This document shows, in pieces, positions 1 to 11,800 of a stretch of 64,000 nt of DNA. Within the stretch, counting starts at the first letter, position 1; each line of letters opens with the position of its first letter. A program made the translations under genes and the position numbers. Location of the stretch: assembly GCA_026874595.1 (NCBI GenBank), contig CM049316.1, forward strand, positions 68,226,676 to 68,290,675. The letters are read 5' to 3'. The notes below the pieces were generated by a model, which worked only from the letters and a program-made list of their open reading frames with translations, was not told the DNA's origin and made no database searches. The stretch is from Sipunculus nudus. Lineage: Eukaryota > Annelida > Sipuncula > Golfingiida > Sipunculidae.

Positions 1-1020
1 CAAGGAAATACATGCAAGAATTATTGAGAAACAGGTGCTTCTGTATGAATTTTTATTCAATACAAGCCAACTGTACTGCACTTTCATAGATGATGATAAT
101 ATTTATTAAGAAATATTTGACCCAATCCTTTGCAAGATTACATTAATATACGTCCAACTGCCTTCACTTTAACAGTTCTTGAGATAATATGATCAAAAGG
201 AATTTAAAGATGGTTGCCTGGTGGCCATTTTGGACTTCTGACAGGTCTGAAATCAGACAACAACCATTCTCTAAATCAGACAAAAAATTGAAGGAAAATT
301 ACTGAAACTGCACTGAAAAAAGGATTTCTAAGGTGGCTAACTGGCAGACATAATGGATTTCTGACAAGTCTGACATTTGATATCACACATCCTTCAATAA
401 GAGACCAAACTTGGGGCAAATTCTCCAAATGATGTTACAGTAATGAATGTCCAAAACAATTCAAAAGGCATGTTCAGGCGCTCATATCAGATTTATAGAT
501 ATGCAAATGTAAAAGTGTAGGTCCAATATTTTTTATTATCATTCTGCTTTTCAATGGGGTCAGCAGGGTAGGTAAACTGCCAAACCTGAAAGAAAAGAAA
601 TGCAGAAAGCATGACTAAGAGTCTTGTAATAAAATAAAGCCATCCTAAATCAAGTACACATCCACATATTATGAGAACAAACACTTGCTTTTATATGTGG
701 TGATATATATTAAAATATTCAGATATCTAGGAAACTAAGTTTATTGCTAGGATTCCATAAAATAAACTGCAAAATGTTTCCATCATCTTATAAATCAGTA
801 GCTAAACCTTAATACTATACTCTCATAGTCTTAATGCCTGGCTGAAGCATTCTGACAACAGTGTTTTTGTTATGAAGTAAGGAGGTACTTATCACTGAGC
901 CTTATCTCTTAATAGGCTGATACAAAAGGGAGTCATATGTCACCAGTGTCACTCACAATTACAGCCAAACAGGGAGATGTACCAGCTGGAGTGGGATGGT
1001 TATATATACAAGAAAAATAA
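1..1020. other. Left edge, no gene recognised
   Basis: AT-rich non-coding DNA, presumably the intron after CLC exon 15. A good minus-strand acceptor (TTTCTTTCAG) sits near 587, but the reading frame that follows does not resemble a CBS domain. Two partly similar segments (about 217-257 and 330-377, containing 'gacttctgacaggtctg'-like text) suggest an old duplication. Confidence 0.4.
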
Positions 1021-1039
1021 GAGATGGTCTATAAAATAA

Positions 1040-1900
1040 GTAATTGTGAACATCCTTGACCCATGACCTTGGCCTTTTGCCCATATATCAACTAGATTCT
1101 TTCTAAATGATGGGTAACTACTAACCACTTAAATCTGGTGTAATTACTTGGCAACCAATGGGTGAATAACTTTGACCTGCAACCTTTAACCTGCTGACCA
1201 GCTGACCCCAAAATCAATAAGTTATTTATTCAAGCAAAAAGACCCATAAATATGAAGTTTGAGTCAAACTGAGTGATGCATTGATGTGGCATATGTGAAA
1301 GACTGAAGGTTTGGGTTGAACAGTTACACTTGAAATATGCTCACAAGCATTTAGAACAATTGAATATTGTGACCTTGACCTTTGACTTTTTGACCGCAAC
1401 ATCAATAGGCTTCTTCCCTTATTGGTAGGTAAGCCATATATGACAGATGGAAGGTACAGATTGAAAAGTTTGCCTGAAAATGACTCCACGCAGGAAGTGG
1501 GTGCTGTGAACTTGACCTTTGACCTCAAAATCAACAGGTCTTTTCCCCTGTTGGCAGAGAAGCAATATCAGTGCTGGAAGGTTTGGAATGAAAAGTCTAG
1601 CTTGAAATGTGTCCACAACCTTTTCAAAGAAGTGGATCCTGTGACCCTGACCTTTGACCTTGTGACCTCAAAATCTATAGGATTCTTCTCCAACTTAGTA
1701 GGTGAGCTATATGTGAAAAATCAAAGAATTGGGATGAAAGGGTTGGCTTAAAATGCATCCACAGGCTTTTCAAAGAAGAGGCTCCTGTGACCTTGACCTT
1801 TGACCTTTTGACCTAAAAAAAATTATGGTTCTCCCCCTGTTGGTAGGTGAGCTGTATGTGAAAGATGGAAGGTTTGGGATGAAAATTTTGTCTCAAAGAG
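1040..1900 (-). repeat. Tandem GGTCA-rich repeat units (reverse orientation)
   Basis: Four clear units carry the core 'gtgaccttgacctttgacc' near 1369, 1510, 1642 and 1787, with weaker pieces from about 1050. Each is followed by 'aggtgagctatatgtgaaa' and 'ggtttggatgaaaag'-like text. This is the reverse complement of the units at 52.45-53.7 kb and 63.4-63.8 kb. Apparent ORFs across it are repeat reads, not genes. Confidence 0.85.
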
Positions 1901-1910
1901 TTATTTCTAG

Positions 1911-2520
1911 GGGGTGCAAACACACCCCATAACTTTGAGAATATAGGTCGCAGTGACCTAATTTCAGGTTTGCAAGGAGATCTTTTTATAACCTCTAAGA
2001 CTGCATAGGGTTCATGGCCCTAGCCCCTACGGTTACGATTTGTGCCCTGCTAACGGCCGGACGGCCGGACGGACGGACAGACGGAAGGACGACGGACAAA
2101 GACCCATCGCTATAGCCCAGCATGACTGAAAGTCAGCTGAGCTAAAAATTCAGGTGGCGCCACCAGTTTTCAGGAACTTACAACCCTAGTCATGATCAAT
2201 AGTTAAGGCAAGATTAAGGACAATCAATGCATTAATCAACATGACACTGGTTTTGTATCAAATTTTTAATTATTCTGGGGAAACTTATAAAGGTCACAGT
2301 AACCTAATAATATTTCAGGTTTCCAAGGGGATTTTTATTGACCTGCCTGGATATTCAGTTAAATGTTTCCAGGGTCAGTGGTTTCAATTTGTGATGCACA
2401 GCCGGCTGGCCGGACAAGGGACAACAGGGCCATTCCTATACCTCAGTTATCGTTCAGTCAGCTGGGCTAATAAAAGGTCAGTTCATATTTCTTATGAGAA
2501 GATAACATCACTTTAATAAA
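1911..2520 (+). repeat. Two diverged units of the GGTGGCGCCACC repeat family
   Basis: Contains 'tataggtcgcagtgacctaa', a run of ACGG repeats, the terminal block 'gtcagctgagctaaaaat' near 2134-2151, the palindrome GGTGGCGCCACC near 2154, and a second block ending 'cagtcagctgggctaa'. The order of parts matches the arrays at 28.3-31.45 kb. Confidence 0.8.
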
Positions 2521-2689
2521 TAATCAGTCAAAACCTACAGATCTACAAGTTACGCAGATGAAGAAAGAACATAAACTCACATAACTTTACACAGGAGAAT
2601 CCAACTCAAAAACCCAAACAAGAAACTGAATTTTCCTGTGTTTTCTTCTATAAAACTCTAAAATTTAATTAGAATTACTTCACACTAAC

Positions 2690-2859
2690 ATCTTGCGGGT
2701 CCCATGTACAATGACTGGCTCAGAATCCAGAAAGGGGATACACTTGAGCTCCAGCAGGGCATGGTACAGCGGATGAGTGAAGAAATCACCAACCCACTTC
2801 GCTACGATGATTGCCACCATGATTGGCAGCAGGAAACGGATGTCATTTGTTATCTCCAT
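2690..2859 (-). CDS. CLC gene exon 15, copy 1 (last in transcription order)
   Basis: 170 nt, 208 bp from copy 2. It encodes MEITNDIRFLLPIM... to SEPVIVHGTRK. Its donor is GTTAGT preceded by AT, whereas copies 2 and 3 have AA before GTTAGA. The junction codon would therefore differ between isoforms (ATN or AAN). Because it lacks the duplication junction on its 3' side, this copy probably retains the original donor context. Confidence 0.85.
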
Positions 2860-5800
2860 CTGTAAAGATAAAAAAAATCTTTTTTTATTTATCTAACTTC
2901 TTGCAGGTCCCATGTACAATGACTGGCTCAGAATCCAGGAAGGGGATACACTTGAGCTCCAGCAGGGCATGGTACAGCGGATGAGTGAAGAAATCACCAA
3001 CCCACTTCGCTACGATGATTGCCACCATGATTGGCAGCAGGAAACGGATGTCATTTGTTATCTCCATCTGTAAAGATCAAACAAATCTTTTTTTATTTAT
3101 CTAACTTCTTGCGGGTCCCATGTACAATGACTGGCTCAGAATCCAGGAAGGGGATACACTTGAGCTCCAGCAGGGCATGGTACAGCGGATGAGTGAAGAA
3201 ATCACCAACCCACTTCGCTACGATGATTGCCACCATGATTGGCAGCGGGAAACGGATGTCATTTGTTATATCCATCTGTAAAGATCAAACAAATCTTTTT
3301 TTATTTATCTAACTTGCATTGTAAGGAATCAGTTTTTTTCATGATTTGATGGTTGCAAGGAAAATATAGTCAATGGCTGGTTGTTAATCAATTATACCAT
3401 GTAACTGCTCTAGTCACCCTTTTTTAACAACTATGTACAATAAATTAAGTTTATATATATAACTTCATTTATTACACATGTATTACACAAACAGAAATAA
3501 TAATTCATCAAGGTGGTGGCAATCAGCACTGCCTTGAGGCAGAGGAAACGTGAAACCCCAGAGAAAACCAAAAGAAGTTTTCTCTAAACTCTGTACTCTG
3601 TCTGTATGTCTGTTTGAATAATCACAAAATGCAAAAAAGGAGTTCAGTGATTTGATATGGGACATATTCCTGGATGCAAAGAAGAGATATTTAACTACTG
3701 AAACTGATCAAGCTACGGACCCAGAGGAGATCATTATCTTGTCTTTGTACATCTGTCCTCCAGCAAGGAAAAGCCACTAGCACTGACATCTGGTACTCAA
3801 TTTCATTCTTTAAAGCCATCGTGATTTGTTAAGAAAAAAATAATAACATAAATAACAGGATAATACGGACAACTTGACCATATGAAGATTTTAGGCCTCA
3901 CCATGATGACTGTCAGTGACATTGTCAGCCTTGATACACCCCCAAAAAACGACGCTGCTCCGATCAGAGCAAATGCCCCTGGATCCATCCACGCTGTGTT
4001 TTGATTGTCAAGATGGACTCCAAATATGGCTACCATTGCACGGCCGATAATCCTGCCATAAAGGGCTCCTATGAACCTAAAGCAGACAAATAAGTGTGGA
4101 TTTTACTTGTATGTATTTATGATGAGATGCCAAGATGCATACATATTAACAACTGCACAAATTGTACATGTTTTCTCTAAAGTAACAGAAGAGTTTCAGA
4201 TATATTTGGAGAAAGTACATATTGACCAGTTGAGTGAATATTTAGATGTACTGTTACATATTTCAGCACATTTGCATAACTGTCTTTCCCTAAATGAATA
4301 TTAAGAATATTCTGGCAGGTTGTTCAGCACTTGCTCACCAGAGGGCTCCACAGTATTCTTTCTTTCTGCCATGTGAGTTATTTAACTAAATATTTGCATA
4401 TTATATAGTTTGTACATTTTCAAAATGACAGAGTAACTGGCATAACACAGGCAGGTTATTGCATACAAGGGCCACAACATGATGGTCTGATTTAAATCAG
4501 AAAGCAACAATAACAAATTTATACATATTCTTGCTTACAACATGGGGACCACAAGGCCACTGGATATAGACACCCCTGCTGACCAGCACGCAACGATGAA
4601 GTAATAAACTAGTACTGACAGGAGGGCTGGAAAGTCAAACTGTAAGTGTGTGGAACGAGAGAAGAGATGATGGATAGCACGTTCTCCAGTGTCAAACAGC
4701 AAGGTGGCCACTGAAACATGTCACAGGAATGTTAAGTACAGATCATTAAACTTATCATAATAGTTAATTTAACAACATAATTAAAATCAATATAATAATT
4801 AAAGTTATACCCATACACCAGAATGACAAAAGTCAAATATTATACCTGTATGATCAGATACGGTTAAAGATGATAATATTCTATGGATGGTTCATTTACT
4901 GTAATTTCTGTAACTGCACCTTGAAGAAATGTTTAGAGTAAAGTGTTATAGAGCAAGAATACGCAAAAAAATCAGATCACCCCATATGGGAACTGAACCC
5001 AAGAAATTTCAATTGCCAGTCTACCACTGAGCTACCATGGATCCCCAACCCATATCAGCCCACTTTCATAGGAACCAGGAATGTATCCTCAGCGTATTAT
5101 ACATACTAAATGTGTCGACACAGCAACTTTCTACTCAGCAGTGATAACTAATGTTCTTTTATGGTGTGCATCTCATATATTATATAGAGAGATATATAAA
5201 TAGCCATGCTGGTCCTTTGCATAAAGATACAGAACAAGAATACACAGAAAAACTTAGATCATCCTGAATGGGAATCATACCCATGACCTTACTATTGCTT
5301 GTTGTCTGTGAATAGTGTGTTAAGAGCACATTTGACAAACATGTAACAAGAATTCAATTTTTTATTATAATGATAACAGTATAATTATCATAATTTTGCT
5401 TGGGTTTCTTACCTTCATTATAAGTATTGTTGGTCCAAGTATTGTTGGCATGATTGATAGTGACACCTGGTGGACAGGTATATCTCATCACCGTCCCCTC
5501 GGTGTGTAACACCTGCTCATCATGAGATATACAGTCAGTTCTAAAAAACAAAATTTTAAGTCTAGGTCAACCAAAAGAATAAACAATAACACTCAGAGAG
5601 CACATACCTCTGCCAATACCCAAACATAAATACCATCTTCTTCAACCAGGTGTTGTCCAGTGTCACTTCCTTGATAGGAGACAGATGTACACCAGAAAAA
5701 AGACCACACTTCCACATCCTGACCCATATCAACCCAAAATATTTATGAATATATTCAATAAAACTGAACTTTTAACATATCTTGTTCACAAATACACAAG

Positions 5801-8800
5801 CAAAAATCACAAGAAACACATTAAAACAAGGCCTACAGGTCTTGTGTGAACCTATGCAATGGGATATACATCAGGTATAATAACTCAGTGATAACATGCT
5901 TGACCATTACTTTTCAAGTACATATGTAACATGTATGTGTACAATGCAAGTACTAAAGATTTTGAACCCGAGTATAAGCACTAATTACACAAACTTCACT
6001 CCTGGATTACTGGCATGGATGAACATGGCACAAAATAAAATGTAGGTGGTGCCACCAGTCTTGTGTATGAGAAAGCCATCAAAGATGTATGGACATGCAA
6101 AATTTCAGGCAGATATTTCAAACCACTCTTGAGGTATGTGCCCAGCTGCATGACACCCAGAAACAATTGCAGGTTGTAACAATACTGGTTGTTAACTTTA
6201 TTATAAATGATCCCTCCCCCAGGTGCAATATGTTTACTGGGTTGTCCCTGAGGCAGCGCCCCCTTCTGGAGATAAGTCACATTAAATATGGTTTCTTGTT
6301 AACACGTGAATTCGTCTTTGTGTGCTTGCGTGGATGCTATATTGTGTGTGAAGAACCCCTTGAAACATGGTGGCAGCGGTGATTATAGTGTCCTACGTAA
6401 CCGTGAGTTGAACAGACTTTGAAATAACGTACATACGTGTTTTGATTCAAAGTACTGAGTAACGCTGCATGAGCAATAATAGGGAACTCTGAAAACACGT
6501 GCAAGCAACTCTATATCGAAATGGCTCGTTTCACAGGTCTCAACCCCCCGTCTAAGATCAAACTGTCTGTAGAAGGCAATAATGAAGCTATGTGGAATAC
6601 TTTTAAGGAAGATTTCAAGTTCTTCATGCTGTCTGCAGGGTTCAAAAGTAAAGATGATGACGAAAAAATTGCACTGTTGATCAACTTAGGTGGGGATGAA
6701 CTGAAAACCATATACAGTTCTCTAACTTGGGCCGCCAGTACTACTGACTGTCCAGATGAGTCTCAGAACTATGACAGGGTGATCTCTAAGCTTGATGCCT
6801 ATTTCAATGATAAGAAAAACCTGCTGAGTGCCAGGAAAATATTCAGTGTTCTTAGTCAGAAGCCAGATGAAAATATTGATCAGTTTGTCACTAAAATCAA
6901 AATACTGGTGAAGGACTGTGATTTTACTAGTGATGAGGTAAATACTCAGATGAGGGATAGACTTGTATTTGGCTGTGGGGACGACAGTTTGAGAGAAAAG
7001 TTCTTTAAGGAGGACTATGGCAAACTTACATTTGAAAAGGTAGTTGAAATTTGTTCAGTTTATCAGTCAGCTTGCAGACAGATGGCAGCATGCCGTGAGA
7101 CGGAAGAAAGTGTGCACTCAGTAACCTCTGGTGCAAAAAGTAAGTGAAGTCAAGTAAACCATCGCAGAAATTTCAACAGGAGGACCAACCCTAGATCTAG
7201 TGGTACTAACAGAGTGACACCTAGTTTCAGTGCTAAGCCCAGCTTCAGTAAACAAGCTTGTGATGTTAACGAATTCAAGGAATGTGCCTTTTGTGGGAAA
7301 AAACATGTATGGGGACGTGATAAATGCCCTGCTTACGGGAAAATTTGCAGTAAATGCAAAGGTAGAAATCATTTTGCAATTAAGTGCCAGTTCAGCAAGC
7401 CCCGTCCATCCAATGTGTATAATTTACAACAGCAAAGTGAATCAGACTCAGAATCTGAACCTGAACATGTCATGTTAGTGCAGCATCCACAGGCTAACAG
7501 CCAAGGTTGAAATGGAGCTAGTCTACAGTGGTAGAAAAGTTAAACTACAGATAGACACTGGAAACAGTGTAAATGTCTTGCCAAAATCATTAGTGCCGAA
7601 TATTGCCATAGAACCAACTACCCCCATTCTCAAAACATGGGATGCATCTGGAGTTTAACCAGTAGGTAAATGTCGCCTGATTGTGAGAAATCTGAAACTA
7701 GAAAAAAATATGTTGAATTTGTCATTGTAAAAGAAAACTTGTGCCCTATATTGAGCAAACAGGCCAGTGAAAAAATGCAACTGCTAACTTTCAATTATGA
7801 GAACATTCAGTCAGTGAGTGACAAAACACATGATGTTATGTCAGAATATGAAGATGTACTTGCACAGGAAGTTGGCACCTTGCCAGGAAATGTGCATCTA
7901 ACAGTTGATAGTTCCATGCAACCAGTTGCTGTAGCTTTGTGCAGGGTACCAGTTAGTATTAAGCAGAAAGTTGAACAGAAACTTCAGGAATTAGAGAAAC
8001 AAGGCATTGTAATGAAAGTTGATGAGCCTACAGAATGGGTATCAAGAATGGTGCTGAGTGTCAAGAAAGACAACACAATCAGAATTTGCATTGACCCACT
8101 TGTGTTAAACCAAGCACTGAAGAGAGAAATGCACCCACTTCCAATCATTGATGACATTCTTCCAAAATTAGGGAGAGCTTGTGTGTTCACAAAACTTGAT
8201 CTCCGAAACAGATATTGGCACTGTATTTTAGATGAACAGTCCAGCTTTCTTACCTGTTTTCAAACTCCTGTCGGTCGATACAGGTGGGCAAGATTACCCT
8301 TTGGTCTGAGTGTTTCAAGTGAAAGATTTCAAAAACGCCTACACGAAGCGCTGGATGGGCTCAGCAATTGTATTTGTGTGGCTGATGATGTGCTGATCTA
8401 TGGTATTGGTGACACCAATTCAGAGGCCAGGCAAGATCATGACAACAACATCAGAAACCTGCTGGAAAGATGTAGACAGCAGGGAATCAGACTGAACAAT
8501 GATAAAACTGTGCTCAGACAGAGTGAAGTGACATTTCTTGGACACAAGATAGGTAAAGATGGACTAAAAGCAGACCCAGCAAAGATAGAATCCATCATTG
8601 CATTGCCAACACCTACCAATGTCACAGAAATACAGCGTTTGACAGGAATGGTCAACTACTTAGCAAGGTTCCTGCCAAAGTTATCAAATGTTATTGAATC
8701 AATCAGACTACTGACAAGGAAAGATGTTACTTGGTCATGGGGCAGTGAACAAGAACAGGCCTTCAATGAAATCAAGCATCTTGTGACAGGCTCACCCATA

Positions 8801-11800
8801 TTATCATACTATGATCAGTCTAAGCCACTTGTCATCCAGTGTGACGCTAGCCAGTCTGGAATAGGGAGCATTCTGTTGCAAGATGGAAGACCCATTTCAT
8901 ATGCCAGTCGAGCTACTACGGACACCGATAAGCGTTATGCGCAAATTGAAAAGGAAATGTTGGCAATCGTATTCTCATTGACCAAATTCCATCAGTACAC
9001 TTTTGGAAGGACCACAAAGATATATTCTGACCACAAGCCATTGCAGTCAATAGTCAGAAAAGCTCTGTGCCTAGCACCCAAGAGAATTCAGGGGATGATG
9101 TTGTCCATACAACAGTATGATGTAGACATACAGTACATGCCAGGAAAGGAAATGTATATTGCAGACTTTCTGTCCAGATCATATCTACCAACTACTGAAG
9201 GCGCTGAAAGTTTTGAATATATCAGCAGTGTATCTCAGCTTCCAGTAAGAGAAGAAAGACTTGAGGAATACAGGAGGCAACAGACTCTGATCAGGTCCTA
9301 CAGAAATTAAGAGAGATCATAGAGTCAGGTTGGCCTGATCAGAAGAGTGACTGTCCCTGTGAAGAGCACCCTTACTACAATTTCCGAGATGAAATGACCT
9401 TGCAGGATGGACTTGTAATTAAAGGCAGTAGAGTTGGCATGAGAAAAGAGATCAGAGAAGCGCTGCACTCAACGCATACAGGCCTAGAAGGATGTCTCAG
9501 ATGTGCACGTGAGGGTGTTTATTGGGCTTGCATGAATAGTGATTTGAAAGAATACATAAGTCAGTGTGATGTATGTAATACATAGAACAACAAACAACAA
9601 AAAGAGACTTTGATATCACATGAGGTGGCATCCAGATCATATCTACCAACTACTGAAGGCGCTGAAAGTTTTGAATACATTAGTCAGTGTGATGTATGTA
9701 ATACATACAACAACAAACAACAAAAAGAGACTTTGATATCACATGAGGTGGCATCCAGATCATATCTACCAACTACTGAAGGCGCTGAAAGTTTTGAATA
9801 TATCAGCAATGTTTCTCAGTTTCCAGTAAGAAAAGAAAGACTTAAGAGAATACAGGAGGCAACAGACTCTGATCAGGTCCTACAGAAATTAAGAGAGATC
9901 ATAGGGTCAGGTTGGCCTGATCAGAAGAGTGACTGTCCTTGTGAAGAGCACCCTTACTACAATTTCCGAGATGAAATGACCTTGCAGGATGGACTTGTAT
10001 TTAAAGGCAGTAGAGTTGGCATGAGAAAAGAGATCAGAGAAGCGCTGCACTCAACGCATACAGGCCTAGAAGGATGTCTCAGATGTGCAAGTGACAGTGT
10101 TTATTGGGCTTGCATGAATAGTGATTTGAAAGAATACATTAGTCAGTGTGATGTATGTAATACATACAACAACAAACAACAAAAAGAGACTTTGATATCA
10201 CATGAGGTGGCAGATGGACCCTATTTCAACTCAAGGGAGATGATTACATGATTACTGTTGACTATTACAGTGGATTCTGGGAAGCAGACAAGCTGACCTC
10301 GACAACAAGCAACATGGTCATATCAAAGCTAAAATCTCAATTTGCCAGGTATGGTAAACCTTCAATATTAATAAGTGATAATGGACCACAATTTATCAGT
10401 GATGAATTCTCCATCTTCACAGGAAATTGGGACATAGAACATAGAACTATAAGTCCTGGACGTCCACAAGGCAACGGGATGGCCGAAGCCGCGGTGAAAA
10501 TGGCTAAACGCATTATTGGTCAGGCTATTTAAAGCCGACAAGATCCTTACCTTGCAATCCTGGAATACAGAAATGTTCCGACACAAGATGCAGGCATCAG
10601 TCCAGCACAGAGAATGATTGGTCGCATGACAAGAACACTTGTACCAGTGAAAACAGATCTACTTAAAGCACCTGAGAGCAGTGTTGTGCAGAAAAACCAA
10701 CAACTTCGTAATCTTAGGAAGGAATGGTATTACAACCAAAGAGCAAAGGACCTTGACCCCCTCAGTGAAGGTCAAACAGTGCATATGAGACCAATGACCT
10801 TGGATAATGACATATGGAGAAAAGCTGTGGTTACAAAATGATTTGATGAGAGATCATATGAAGTTCAGTGCAATGGAGCAACATATAGATCTTAAACAGA
10901 CAAGATCTTAAACTGACAAATGAAAATCAGGATCCATGAAAGGAACAGACAGAAACACAACAGTTAACAATGCAACCAACAGAACATACAACAGAGACTT
11001 CAAGCACAGACATTGCACATGAGGACAAAACATTAAGACGATCCACACGTGAAAGGAAAGCACCATCATATCTTAAAGATTATGTACAAAGCTAAAGTGA
11101 CATCAGGCCAGAATAATGCCGTCTTGTGATAGGGCAGTCTACCCTGTGACTTGAACAGACAGATGTCGCTTCATTTTGTTCACTTATGTGCTTACGACAT
11201 ATTTACTTTAAAGTTTGTCATGATTCTGTTAAATATTATATGTAAGAGCGGTATTACTTAAGTGTTATTGTGATACTTGATAAATCATCACTCATGACTA
11301 TTTCTCAGTTTGAGATTGTAGTTACCTTAACTTGCCTAAGCTTATAATATGCATGTGGTGAAAACAAATAACAAACACAAAACTTGAGTATAAACAGTTT
11401 AATGCCAAGATATTGTAACATGATGTAACTGTGTCAACTTGTAAGTCCTTATTCTGTCTTATGATGAATATCTTTAACAGTGTAAAAGGTAAACCTTTCT
11501 AAAGAAGGAGGGATGTAACAATACTGGTTGTTAACTAAATTATAAATGATCCCTCCCCCAGGCGCAATATGTTTACTGGGTTGTCCCTGAGACAGCGCCC
11601 CCTTCTGGAGATAAGTCGCATTAAATATGGTTTCTTGTTAACACGTGAATTCGTCTTTGTGTGCTTGCGTGTACGCTATATTGTGTGTGAAGAACCCCTT
11701 GAAACACAGGTGGTGCCACAAGTCTTGTATACAACAAAATTATCCAACAGTGTATGGACTTGCACAATTTTAGGCTGATACATGTATGTCAAATCACTCC

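Larger units (their letters stand above)
2686..3316 (-). repeat. Tandem triplication of a 208 bp exon-plus-intron unit
   Basis: Three head-to-tail units with an exact 208 bp spacing of exon ends (2690, 2898, 3106). Each contains a 170 bp exon and a 38 bp T-rich intron piece. Copies differ at only a handful of positions, so the event is recent or the copies have been homogenised. The junction sequence ctaactt also ends the third unit near 3313. Confidence 0.93.
6175..11706 (+). mobile_element. Ty3/Gypsy-type (Mag-like) LTR retrotransposon, degenerate
   Basis: 5532 bp element with two 193 bp LTRs (7 differences by eye, about 96% identical) bounded by TG...CA and a 5 bp target duplication CAGGT at 6170-6174 and 11707-11711. 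It has a polypurine tract before the 3' LTR and gag, protease, RT, RNase H and integrase in Ty3/Gypsy order. The double zinc knuckle and diverged V-A-D-D RT box suggest the Mag lineage. The coding region is broken by in-frame stops, frameshifts and an internal duplication, so the copy is not autonomous. It lies in the CLC intron 5719-12228, antisense to that gene. Confidence 0.95.

Noticed and set aside
493-684. Minus-strand frame with a good acceptor near 587 as the next CLC exon (CBS domain)
   Set aside because: Neither frame after the acceptor shows CBS features, and there is no convincing donor. The CBS exons are more likely left of the window.
1226-1751. Overlapping open frames on both strands
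   Set aside because: They lie entirely in the GGTCA tandem repeats; repeat periodicity explains them.
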